Source: Dryocosmus kuriphilus
Taxonomy: Eukaryota > Arthropoda > Insecta > Hymenoptera > Cynipidae
Reading direction: 5' to 3'
Length of the DNA: 64,000 nucleotides
Assembly (NCBI GenBank): GCA_038277395.1
Contig: CM076193.1
Span: 73,984,252-74,048,251, forward strand
Positions within the stretch are counted from its first letter, which is position 1; each line of letters starts with the position of its first letter. The position numbers were made by a program, and so were the translations under genes. Shown piece after piece: positions 35,318 to 49,930 of this stretch. The notes beneath the pieces are model-generated. The model searched no databases and had not been told where the DNA came from. It worked only from the letters and a program-made list of their open reading frames with translations.

Positions 35318-37400
35318 ACATTTTATTATTATAAGACTCTTTTTTAAGACCAAATGTAACATTACCCTTATCAGCATTAGTAATAGACAATTTTGGATTT
35401 GTTTTGGTGACGCACCATATTTGGCATATGCTGATACGAATGCGCGCCAAAATTCCGATCACGTGGTGAAAAATGCGCGAAGATTGCGGGGATTGCGTCC
35501 TATGTTACGCCAAGGGAGTATTTTCGAGTCGGGGTCGTGAACGTGTTTGCCGGCGTCGATCGATAAACGAGAAGGAAACGTGGGAGCTCGTGGATACTCG
35601 TGCGTGCTCGACTTCGCTCGGCACGGAGAACTCCGAAACAGTTGTCGAGCGGTACACTGCCTGTACATTTTATAAGGCAAAACATCTATCTCGAATGACA
35701 GGTGGTAGCGACGTGAAAGTTGTACCGCCCCATATTATACATTATACGCATTCCACGTTGAACTTAAGTGTCAGTTTTCTTTCTCTTTTGTCTCCGGGAG
35801 TTTATGTTTAACAAATTTGACAGGTATTCAGTATTATTATTTTTTTTTATATGGTTCCTGTCCTGTTTCTGTCGAAGTCGCAAATGCTAGTGTTGCGTTA
35901 ATTTCGTGCGGGTTGAATTGACTGTGGTATGGCCAAGTAATTCTTTTCCGGATTCAATCAGGTTCAAGTGTCTGGATGTGTTATAAATGTCACAGTGAGA
36001 TTAATGTCAGAGACGAGTACCCTCCGATTATTATTTCGGTCTGTTTGATTCAGTGTTGCAATTTTTTTTGTTCTCCTTTTTAGGTTCTGATTCGGGTTTA
36101 GAAAACCCCGTTCCCGTTTTGGTTAAATAGCAATTACGAATCGGGTAATTAGTTTCAAGGGTGGAGTTGGGGAATCTAGTTTCGAATGTTCTGTTACTTT
36201 CAGGATTACTTAGGACATTTTATTCCGTTTTAGGGCTGATGATTTTTCTTCCGAGCGGGATCGTTCTTTTTTTTTAGATTTGGTAAACGAGTTCTACTAA
36301 TTTTTGGGAAAATTTCTGTTTGACATTTTATTCGGAAAAGATTTTTTTTTTAGCTTAGATTTTAATTTCCTTTCTGAATCTGAAATTAAGGGTCTTGCTT
36401 TGCTTGGAGATTAATTCATTCTTGAATATAGATTAGATTCCTTTTAGTTCCCTTTTTTTTTTTAAGTGAACAGATACAGGGCTGCTTTTTATTATTTTTT
36501 TATTTTGGTGGTGGAAAAATTAAGCACAGGAAGATGAAAGAAATTTTAATTTTTGTTTTTGTTTCATTCAATTCCTTATATCTTTAATTTTTCTTTAAAA
36601 TGTTATATTTTTATTTAAAAATAGAAATTGAGAAAGAAGGGGTTTTGGAGGTCGCTTTCTCAATTCTTTCCTCTTTCTTTTTTTGGTTAGTTTTTTTTTG
36701 TTGGTCCAAATCTTCCGTATTTTTTTCTCTATAAAAAATGTTGTTTTGAAGTCGCTTGGACGTTAATTGCTTGGGTGTAAGTGGAATTTTTTCTTCTTAT
36801 TATCGCTTTATTATTTGTTTTGACTTGGATAGGTAATAGTCATTTAATGTGTCTGCTTGGTTTGACTTTATATACCTGAGTTTTCTGTTTATGCTTGGCG
36901 ACCGGAGGAGCAGCAGTTTTCAGACTCGAGTTCCGCAGATCGCCATGGGTGAAATCAAGCTAAAATTCTATTTAATTTTTTTCAGTCTTGAGAAAGGTGC
37001 GTTAGGAGTACCAAACGTTGGCTGTTTTATTGTTATTTTTATTTTAGTAGTGGAAGAGTTAAACAAAGAAAGATGAAGGAATTTTAATTTTTGTTTCATT
37101 CAATTCCTTATATCTTTAGTTTTTCTTTAAAATGTTAAATTTTTATAAAAAAAAAAGAAATTCAGAAAGAAGGGGCTTTGGAGGTCGTTTTCTCAATTCT
37201 TTCCTCTTTCTTTGTTTGGTTACTTTTTTTGTTGGTTCAAATCTTCCGTATTATTTTCTCTATGAAAATTATTTTTTTTAAGACTGAATAGAATTCAATT
37301 GAATTTTAATTCAAGGAACCACTTTTTTTAGCTGGGGTTTGTTATAGGTCTCATTTTTCTTTTCGACTGTTGATAGTGTTCTTTTTTCTTCAATTTGAAA
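35318..37400 (+). other. T-rich leader-like region with a ~255-bp direct repeat
   Basis: No coding sequence recognised. The segment 36,477-36,737 (GGTGGTGGAAAAATTAAGCA, AGAAAGAAGGGGTTTTGGAG, TCTTCCGTATT) is repeated at 37,017-37,267, about 535 bp later. Its position directly upstream of a gag-like start suggests the untranslated leader of the gypsy element. LTR borders were not found. Confidence 0.45.
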
Positions 37401-37403
37401 ATT

Positions 37404-37493
37404 ATGGAGAATCAACAGGATCTCAGCTGGTTAATGAGCCTGAGTACGGAGAGGATTCGTGGGATACTTAACGCACCTTTTGTTAAGGTTTAA
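37404..37493 (+). pseudogene. possible gag start of the split gypsy element
   Basis: ATG at 37,404 opens a 29-codon frame starting MENQQDLSWLMSLSTERIRG before a TAA. It lies about 1.5 kb upstream of the same-strand RT sequence. The helical, Gln/Leu-rich start suits a gag N-terminus, but there is no zinc knuckle and the frame decays at once. Confidence 0.3.
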
Positions 37494-38918
37494 AGGAAGG
37501 CACAATACGATAATGCGAATGATCGCGAATGACGAGAAAGGATGGATATTCCCGTTTTGTGAAGTTATGACGTTTGAATGGAATGATCTATGCTATCACT
37601 ACTCTGGATTTTAGCAATACTTATACTACAGATGTTGCGTACAAGCTTTTCTTTCTCGCTTGCTCAACAATATAACGCAACAAAATTCAGTCCGAGGCGC
37701 TGTTTGATAATGTTCGTTGCGCGTACAATTATGGGATTTTCAAGGTCGAAAAATTCTTGTTTAAAGCAGCCATTGGTTTCACAACCCCGGACGTGTTCTA
37801 AGGGGGGAGTAAGGTAGTAAGGGGACTGAGGCCATATTATTAGAAGAAGAATCGGCAAGGGACGGTACCCGTGAGATAGATCTGTCCGCATAGGAAATGC
37901 ACGAGTATTGACGAAAATTAATATTATCTCGGAAAAAATATTCAAGCTTATTGATGGGGGTCCATTGCGATCATTTCTATCAGAGGTTTTAGATAACAAT
38001 TAATGACCAAAACAGGGTGTAGAATGATAGATCCCAAAGCAAAAATCATGCGCGTGGCCAGCAGCACCACGTCGTCAGTTTAGGCCGTGTTTCCCTCCCA
38101 GTGGGGTTGGACGGAGTTTATCATGAGGTCGCTTTTTGTATAGGAAGCAAGGTTACACCGTATCGCATTCTCAGGTGGGACTTCGTGAGGAAGTTCGGGC
38201 AGATTCAGAGTGGCTTTAGGGATTCATGGTATCTAACTAGATGTCCGGGCGTAGAGCACATTGTCGATTATGATATCCGTGATATGATGATGGGGCTAGA
38301 AGAATTCGCCGTACAAGTAACAGTAGCGTACTGTGGCATAGTGAGTGGCAATTTTTTTTTCATTCAAGTTGTTCAATGGGGCGTTTTCCGAAGTGATGTG
38401 TCATATTCGTCTCACAGAGCACATCGTTCATTATGTTAACAGTAACATAGTGGAGAGGGGGCAAGGACATATTGTCTTTTTTAGCTTAAATCTTCTTGTT
38501 GCGGAAGTATATAAACCTGGTAATGTAACAGTTCGACTTACCAAGGTTTAGAAGAGTTATTCGCACTCATAGACGGGGCGTAGTCTAGTTCACTTTGACA
38601 GAAGAATTGAGGAGCGCGTAGCTAATGGACTTCATGAGGAAGTTCGGGCGGATCCAGAATGGCTTTTTGGAATACATACTATCTAGCGCGATGTCCAGAC
38701 AGATGAAGAATATATCGCCCATCATAGTAACAGTGACAGTGGCGATAGTTGCGGAACAAGTCGAGGCATGGGAAACGTGCTGCGATATTGCGGAGTTATC
38801 CGACACTGTAGGAGAGTGACTGAAACAACTTCGATCGGATGTTATTCCCTCGCGAGCGCCTAAAATTTGACGTACTCGGCTTGTCGAACGCAAAATTGGT
38901 GTTTAAGGGCACTTGCCT
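37494..38918 (+). pseudogene. decayed gag/protease region with a partial duplication
   Basis: No intact gene. GACTTCGTGAGGAAGTTCGG (near 38,180) recurs as GACTTCATGAGGAAGTTCGG (near 38,625), each followed by an AGATTCAGAGTGGCTTT-like run and, more loosely, a GTAACAGT-containing tail, so about 100-200 bp is duplicated. CGACTTACCAAGGTTT (38,535) also recurs near 51,530 on the far side of the insertion, in the same element. Confidence 0.4.
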
Positions 38919-39034
38919 GTGAAGCAAAGGCATTACCAAGTATCTCCTATGGTTTTGAAGGCGATGTACGGCGAAGTCGAACTTCTGTTGAAAGAAGACT
39001 TTATCGAACAGTCGAACTCAGAATAGTCGAGCCC
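38919..39034 (+). pseudogene. gypsy reverse transcriptase, 5' piece before the insertion
   Basis: The frame reads VKQRHYQVSPMVLKAMYGEV then LLLKEDFIEQSNSE and a TAG in place of Trp, then TCGAGCCC. This is the canonical start of Ty3/gypsy RT (piKqr.Y..sP......E...ll..g.I..S.S.WsSP). It stops exactly at the 10.9-kb insertion and resumes at 49,931 with SSPIVIVKKPSDAYPMC. Confidence 0.85.
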
Positions 39035-39167
39035 AGAGATTAGTAGGGAGATGGGCAGACTAATGTATTCAATTTCGTTTGACTTTCCGCAGCGCCCCCC
39101 GTGCCCCTAAGCTTTTTTCTCCTTTTGTGAACTAAAACTAAACGTCCACACTTCATCTTGAGCGATA

Positions 39168-39624
39168 ACCCGGTAAGAAGGTGTGAATTGAATTTGATTA
39201 ATGTGCGAACAAATATTGTCGAATTTCAAACTTTTTGAATACCTAATCAATTCCGTTTTTGAAATATGCGCTTTAATTCCTATTAGTGGAAAAGGATTGC
39301 GCCTCACTTTAGTTCTGTTTAATGTGTGCGAAAGTTTAAACACATTTTAATTCTTTGACAACGGAAGAAACTGAAATCAATCTAATCCTATTTAATGTCA
39401 TGAGCCAACCTCAAAAGTTGTACTCAATTTAATTCTCTCCATGAAGGATTAATTGTCAACATTTTAATCTGGAACAATTCGTTTAACTAAAAATGCATCC
39501 AATCAAATCTCGATCAATACAAATATCGATGAATTTAAAACGTTTTGAATTCCTAACTAATTCCGTTTTTGAAATTTTTCGTCCGCATTCTAATTCAGTT
39601 TAATTGGAAGCTTCTTACCGGGAA
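39168..39624. repeat. nested MITE with CCCGGTAAGAAG ends
   Basis: CCCGGTAAGAAG at about 39,170 is matched inverted by CTTCTTACCGGG at 39,612-39,623, with AT-rich interior containing TGAATTGAATT-like motifs. A related pair occurs at 40,142-41,265. Confidence 0.5.
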
Positions 39625-39880
39625 GGCAGGGTTACAGTTTAGCAATTTGATAACGTCGGTAGAGAAGATCTGAGAGTGGGTAACTCCGATATGATAAAAA
39701 CCAGAGGTAAAAAATTATTTTAAAATTATTAATAATGATCATCTTAATAATATTAATTATTATAATTTCACTGCATAAATTCAAAAAAGGAGGAGAAGTT
39801 ATACTAAAAGTACATAAAATGAATAAAAATAATCTTAAAGAAGGAAAAATATTTATTACACCTTTATTTAAAAATAATCT

Positions 39881-39946
<66 letters not shown>

Positions 39947-39972
39947 TCGTGTATATATATATATATATATAC
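39881..39972. repeat. (AT)n microsatellite
   Basis: About 90 bp of AT dinucleotides with one interruption (CTCGTG near 39,948). Confidence 0.9.
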
Positions 39973-40141
39973 TTGGAATTATTCTAATTTCAAACAAATA
40001 AAATAATTGACATAAAAGTTAATAATCTCAATATAAAAATAAAATTTAATATATATAATTTTAAAAATTTTAATGTAATTAATGACATAATTATTAATCT
40101 TATAATTCAAGTAGTTAATAAAATTGAATAAAAATAATAAT

Positions 40142-41265
40142 AACCCGGTAATAAGCGTTGAATAGAGAAAAATTAATATTTTCAGATTTCAGCTTAAAAG
40201 TGAAGATTATTTTATTCTTTTGAATGCGCGATTTTTCCATCTGTCTAAAATGCCATTATATGAATAGGATATCTCCGAAACTAATTCACTTTTATTTCCA
40301 TAGCGACCGCCACATAGTTTCCTATTCTCCAAAAGAAAACGTGTTTTCAATATATTTAATTCCTTCTAATTGTACCGGTACGCACACCTCACAGAGATGT
40401 TTTGTATTCCGCAAAAGTGGTCATATTTTTAGTTTATTTAATTCCTTCTAATTAGTTCACAAAATATGTATAATAAATTGCTTTATTTCCTTCATGTGGA
40501 ATATAAGTTTTGAAATTTTAATTCTAATCAGTTCAAGTCTGCCTAATTCACACATTTGAATAGATCTCGTCTGTAATGTTTTCTCCTCAATGTTACGAGA
40601 GATTAATGCATTTCTTAACACGTTTAAATAAATTATTAAAATATAAATAAATATAAATTTGAAAGTTTTCCGAATGTATAAGTTCAAAAACGATTTAAAA
40701 ATGAAAAAAGTAGGTTAAGTAAATGCATCATAAATATGTAATAGTAATTAGTAATGATAATTGATAATAATAAGGTATTATTATTTTTAATAATTATAAT
40801 AATTTTCCTTGTAGTAAGTAAAGAATAATTATTTTAAAATGTTATTGAAATGTGTGAGAAAATAAATAATTAATAGTAAGAAAATAAAGAAAGATAAAAT
40901 TATAGTAAATCTCGCTTGAAATATTTTTAATTATTTTCAAATCCTTTAAAAATACACTTTAATTATTAAAAATGACAATATAATACAAAATATTTATTAA
41001 TGAGAAAATAATCCATAAATTTCAATTCGACATAGCGTTCTCAAAGTGAAATTATTTTAAGCTTTTCTATCCCTTCTTTTACATTCTTCTACTTTTTAAT
41101 TCTTTTTAATACGTTTCCTTTAAATTTTACTAAGTCGATTGAGGGGAATAAGATTTGTACTTTTTCTTTTCCCGTTGGGGGATTTTTAGACGGAGGAAAA
41201 ATCTCGTATTCATAGGAATTAAAATTCTTGATTCTTCTGAATTTAACGCTTATTACCGGGAATCA
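40142..41265. repeat. nested MITE with CCCGGTAATAAGCGTT ends
   Basis: CCCGGTAATAAGCGTT (from about 40,145) is matched inverted by AACGCTTATTACCGGG near 41,247-41,262. About 1.1 kb, no ORF. Confidence 0.5.
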
Positions 41266-41527
41266 ATAAGGCTGCATCGAGTCATCCCGAAATTCGGTAC
41301 GAATAGCATTTTTCATGAATTTGACTAGTCGTTCCGAAAATGTGCGCTTTATTAATCTCATTGCTTCAAATATATAATTCCTTTAATCCTTTACATTAAG
41401 CTGCACATTTTTTAAGGAAATAATAAATAATAAAATATACATAAAATAGGAATTACTTTCAGCCTGACTCCTCGATTTAATTTCTTGTACACCATAGTTC
41501 ATTCTGGTCTAGTAGATTAGGTGACAG

Positions 41528-43171
41528 CCCTTGTGCCGCGGCTGGATTCAAATGGATTGATATGGATTGAAAACGTATCCATTTGAATAAATTTTAATCC
41601 ATAGAATCTAGACCACGAATCGTCTGGATAGAGCATCAATCCATTTAAATCTATTTCAGTTCAAAGAATTGTCTGGATTGAAATTGATTCAATAAGATTA
41701 AAATCATTTATGATTGGAAAACTATTTTCACTTTACAAATAACATCTTCTCGATATTTTTGACAAGGAATATCAAAAAATGTTTACTACAACTCGAATTA
41801 TTGCGGATAGATTGAAATGGATAAAACTAGATTGAAACCAGGCATCCTTTTTTTTTAAGTATCTGCTCAGATTGAATAAGATTCAGATGGATTACTGTTG
41901 AACTTTGATTTTTCTGAGAAATACCACAATAACAGTGCTCTACCATGTTGCAAAAATGCAAACACTGTCTTCTTCATATATGCCAACCAAAAAAATCGAA
42001 TTATTGTTTTAAATTAAGGATCATTAAGTTACAACGAAAATGGATAAAAATGGATTGAAACCAGTCATGCCTTTTTCTGCGTACGTACTCGCATTGAAAA
42101 GGATTCAAATGGATTAAATTTAAGCTTTGCTTTTTGTGTGAAATATCACGATCACTGTTCTCTACAATGTTGTTAAGCTGCAAACACTGTCTTCTTGATA
42201 TATGCCAACCAGAAGTCTAGCTGTTATTTTAAATTATTCAATCCGTTTTTATCCACTTATATTCTAAATCCATGATCTATAATTTAAAATAACAACTAGA
42301 CTTCTGGTTGGTATATATCAAGAAGACAGTGTTTGCAGCATAACAACATTGTAGAGAACAGTGATCGTGATATTTCACACAAAAATCAAAGCTTAAATTT
42401 AATCCATTTGAATCCTTTTCAATGCATGTACGTACGTAGAAAAAAGCATGACTGGTTTCAATCCATTTTTATCCATTTTCGTTGTAACTTAATGATCCTT
42501 AATTTAAAACAATAATTCAATTTTTCTGGTTGGCATATATGAAGAAGACAGTGTTTGCATTTTAGCAACATGGTAGAGCACTGTTATTGTGGTATTTCTC
42601 AGAAAAATCAAAGTTCAGCAGTAATCCATCTGAATATTCTTCAATCTGAGCAGATACTTAAAAAAAAAGGATGCCTGGTTTCAATCTAGTTTTATCCATT
42701 TCAATCTATCCGCAATAATTCGAGTTGTAGTAAACATTTTTCGATATTCCTTGTCAAAAATATCGAGAAGATGTTATTTGTAAAGTGAAAATAGTTTTCC
42801 AATCATAAATGATTATAATCTTATTGAATCAATTTCAATCCAGATAATTCCTTGGATTGAAATAGATTTAAATGGATTGATGCTCTATCCAGACGATTCG
42901 TGGTCTAGATTCTATATGGATTAAAATTTATTCAAATGGATACATTTTCAATCCATATCAATCCATTTGAATCCGGCCGCGGCATTCTCATGGATTGAGC
43001 ATTTTCAATCTATACCAATCAATTTTTATCTTTCAACCCAATCCATATTTTCTGGATTAAAATAGATTAAAAGCTTCTATCCAAATCAATCTGCAAATTC
43101 TGGAACAAGATTCTGGATTCTCTTGGATTGAAAATTTTTCAATCCATTTTAATCCAGCCGCGGCACAAGGG
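41528..43171. repeat. 1.6-kb palindromic element built from AATGGATTGA motifs
   Basis: Ends CCCTTGTGCCGCGGCTGG and complement CCAGCCGCGGCACAAGGG. The arms pair over more than 700 bp around a centre near 42,255. Mirrored 60-codon frames (42,001-42,183 - and 42,333-42,515 +) are arm copies, not genes. The motif GGATTGAAA/AATGGATTGA recurs throughout. A second internal end (GGCCGCGGCATT near 42,975) shows the palindrome proper ends there and a further ~190-bp end copy was added on the right. Confidence 0.75.
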
Positions 43172-43748
43172 AGAGTAGACATGCTGCCGTTCTGCGTTCG
43201 CATCCGGAAACTTTTTTTCAATTTGTTTTAAAATTTTCTTGTCTTCTAAAAACTTCAATGCAAATTTGAATAAAAATTATATAGACCGAATACATTTCAA
43301 ATCAGGCAGATCTTATACTTCAATTCGCAGAATCTGTTGCTGACGAAATATGTCGTTTTTGAGAGAAAATTAGGAAATACGTATTTTTCCGATTTGGAAG
43401 AAAAAAATTTGTATACGAAGTTGTGAGTATTTGAATTTTGAAGTGGATTTTTCGAAAAAATGTAATTTTTTCTTTAAAAATGTATAACTTTTGGCATAAT
43501 ATAGAGATATTTGGGGTTTTCTTCTAGGTTCTGGTGAGGTTTATCGTCTTCTTTCAAAATCTGCCAGAAAAATTTTAAAAAAGGCTAATAACAAAATGGC
43601 GGCTATTTTTTCTAAAAATATATAAAGTTTATTTTCTCGAAAAACCTACAGTTATATTTTGTGTCGATTTTTGTATTAATTTGTCCTTATATAAGAAAGA
43701 CACTCAGTAAGTTTTATGCGGGCTAAACTACTATAAAAGGTCTATAAA

Positions 43749-44820
43749 AAATCTGCCCACTTCGCGAGCACATTCTCATCGCGCGCTTCGCGTTCGGATG
43801 TTTGTTGTCCTTGCACATCATGCTCGGTATTCGTTACTTGGGTCTTAAAATTTCAAAACACCTACTTTTAATGAGATTATTAAATTTGAATTTTTTATTA
43901 AAAATTATTAAAGAAATTATTTTATTTAAGGCTGTATCGACCTTAAGGAATACATTCTCGTCATGACACTCGCGCCTCGTGCTCGACAATTAAATTTTCT
44001 TTAAACACATTGTAGATTGTTAAAGCTTTTTGTGCTTTTCCAAATTTTCACACTGCAGGATTTCCATTCTTAAAAGTAAAACGATGAGTCTTATAAATAA
44101 ATTTTATAGCTCTTCCCAAGGTGAACAATTCTGATTCTTAATATTTTCTCATATCTTGCATAGTTTTGCTGAAAAGTTTTTTTCTTTATATTTCATAACA
44201 TATTTCACGAATATCTCAAAAACTACGCGTCTGTTCAAAAAAATGATAGAAAGCAAATTTGTAGATCTTTTTGAGGTGAGCATTATCATTTTTTTCGTAT
44301 CTTGCATAGTTTGGCGAGAAATTTGAGTTTTTAATTTTTAATCACGTTTTCTCGATTAAAACAAAAACCGTGCATTTAATCAAAAAATGGTTAATATAAA
44401 AGTTGTAGATCTTTCTGAGGTGAACAACTTCGTTTATTATCATTTCTTTCGTATTTTGAATATTTTAGCAAGACACCACGGTTCTTTATTTTTAATAAGG
44501 TTTTATCGATTAAAACAAAAACCGTGCATTTAATCAAAAAACGGTTAAAAAAACAAAATTTGTAGATTTTCTTGAGGTGAACAATTTTATTCTCCATCGC
44601 TTTTTTGTATCTCGCATATTTTATCCGGAAAATTGATGTTTTGATTTTGTGAAAACCGTTTTTGTTGGATAAAACCATAACCACTGGTTAAAAACCGCTG
44701 GTTAACGAAGTCATCCTTAGTTTTTACGCCAATCCGATTAGTCCTTCGAAAGTTATCGTGGGAAAAGACGACAACGACGACGACGACGACAGCGACAACA
44801 AACAGACACCGTCGTAAAAC
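43749..44820. repeat. GCGCTTCGCG repeat unit, copy A
   Basis: Starts AATCTGCCCACTTCGCGAGC, includes CTTAAGGAATACATTCTC, AAGGTGAACAATTCTG and CTTGCATAGTTTTGCTGAAA, several AAACCGTGCATTTAATCAAA repeats, and ends with GACGACGACGACGACAGCGA. The same unit recurs direct at 45,185 and inverted up to 47,953. Confidence 0.7.
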
Positions 44821-45184
44821 ATGTTTTTTTTCGGATTCAGGGAGTCACTAAACGTGGAGATTTCATGAAATCCATGAAAGTCAGTTTTCACATAAAGCTA
44901 GTACATTTTTCATTGAGATGAGAATGTAAAAATACCTCTATGTCATTTGTAATATCTTGCTGCATCGTTTTGGTGAAAAATGTAAAAAATTCATTTTTCG
45001 GGGGAAGAAATGTTTTACCCCGCGTAAAAATGAAAAAGTACCTTCATTATATAAGCAGAAACTTTTAAAAAATATTTTTTAAAAAAAAAAAACGTGGGGC
45101 CTTCCAGAAAGTCTTTTTTATTTTTTTCAACGAATTTTGAAATTCAGAAAAGGAGATTTTCTGGAAGACCCCACCTTTATTATT

Positions 45185-47953
<2,769 letters not shown>

Positions 47954-49860
47954 ATACTCATCACGTTTCATAATTTACTATATTAACCTAAATTAACTTA
48001 AATATTAACTAACAATAGGAAGAAAAATAACATTAACATAACATACAATAACACAGATATAATATTTTCGTCATTTGAATAAATATTTTAAAATGAGAAT
48101 GTAAACACAAAACCAAGTTTTGAATAGGATATAAAAAAAAAAAAATGTAAATGTAAATTACCAAAAAATTCAGCACAATAATAATATTTAACGATGTTAA
48201 ATTTATTTTGACGGCAATTGCAATTGCAATTAGAATTAAATTTTCATGGAAAATAAAGACGTTTTTCTCGAAACTGGCGAAATATTGCGACCTAGAAATT
48301 TCACAATTATAGTTTGAGGTCCTGCTTTTCCTTTATTGCCATTATTAATCGAAATGAAAGCACACTATCTGGCCTTCCCCTTACCTTATTTCATTATTTA
48401 CAAATAATCGTCTGAAAAAATACATACTATAATAGTATAATGTAATAAATAAGGTATTATATGAACATAAATCTTTATATGTAACTTTTTAATTACCTCA
48501 ATTTTAGATTTCAAGGTTTGTCGACAGTTTTTTTTAACATGGTTTCTAAGTTTGGGGAAAAAATTAAAATATTGTTTTTCCAATTTCCTAAAATGTATTC
48601 ACGCTTTTGCAAAAAGAAGATATAAGGGAAAAATAAATATTAATTTTTTTAAGTTTTACTGGCATTTTTTACACGCATGAAATACGAGTACTTTTAAAGT
48701 ATTGCACTCAACCCTCCTAACAAATATTTTTCGATATACATATATATATTTCCGTGCGATAAAGGAGTTGTGAATTTCTACCCCTAATTCGCCCTAATTA
48801 TTTTCACTTCTCTAACATTATACATTTCAAGGCCCTGATATTTTAATTTCTTTTATAAGTCAGTTTTAAAGAAACAATCGTTACATTTACGTGAAATACC
48901 GATTTTTCCAATAAATTTACCGAATCGAAAAACAGAGCTCAATATAACAAATGAAGAAATTATACTTACAATTAATCAAAATTCAGATTCCTTTTTAACG
49001 TCCAAAATTTAACTGTGACGCACGAAAAATTCTAGTTCAACTATATTTAACCAGAATGCTAGTTAACTTAACCAGGTTTTTTTTTAGTGAATTAGCAAAT
49101 TCTTAGAAATTAAAAAAAAATATATTTAACTGCAAGAGTAAAGAACAACCACATTTAGACAATCACAAAAATATCATTCGTTTTGGAAATTGCGCAAATA
49201 CGAGGGAGAAGTCACAGATGAAATAATATTCCTAAGAAATAGGCCGAACAAAAGAAACTCGCTTTTTGCAATATTGTTTCAAATACTAATATAAGGTTTT
49301 AACATTATGTTTTCGCAAAACCAAAGCGAAATACTAGAAAAGTCAAGAAACAAAAATTAATTCTTCTTTAGAATATTTACAAATATGTTTTCTTCTTTTA
49401 GTTTCATATCTTGCTTTGTTTACGAAATCATTAATATTCTTGTAATGTATATATTCAATTGAAAGGAATTGTGTAATTTTTTATAATATAAAAAATATAA
49501 ATAAAGAAACTGCTTTTTAATTATTTAAATATTTATTCAATTATTTCAGCAAAGTACATAATTCATAAATAATGTACAGTGCATGCATATAAACTGATAA
49601 TGCCTATACGATGTAATCATTATTATATCTAATAAATATTGAAGACCACTATTACTTATAGACATGAATTTAGTATTAAATATTTAATATTCTGGTAGTA
49701 AATAAACGTGCAGTATGCAGTTTGTTCTAATCTGGTGCTAATGGTAACTGCTCGAGTAGAAACTAGGATGGTAAATCATTTTTGTAAATTCCAACTTTCA
49801 TCAGTTACCGACGCGCAACGTGCACCTTCAAAGTAACTCTTAGGGGCATCCGCCAAGAGG
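47954..49860. other. AT-rich interior of the 10.9-kb element
   Basis: No gene recognised. Short frames only. Confidence 0.6.
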
Positions 49861-49930
49861 GCGCATTTATCAGCGCAAGTTTTTCACATTCTCTTATTCC
49901 ATTAGTCTGCTAATCTCCCTACTAATCTCT

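Noticed and set aside
39632..40001. Overlapping frames with repeated Tyr-Ile
   Set aside because: They translate the (AT)n microsatellite.
42001..42515. Mirrored 60-codon frames as a duplicated gene
   Set aside because: They are arm copies of a palindrome of repeated words; the reading lacks domain-like composition.
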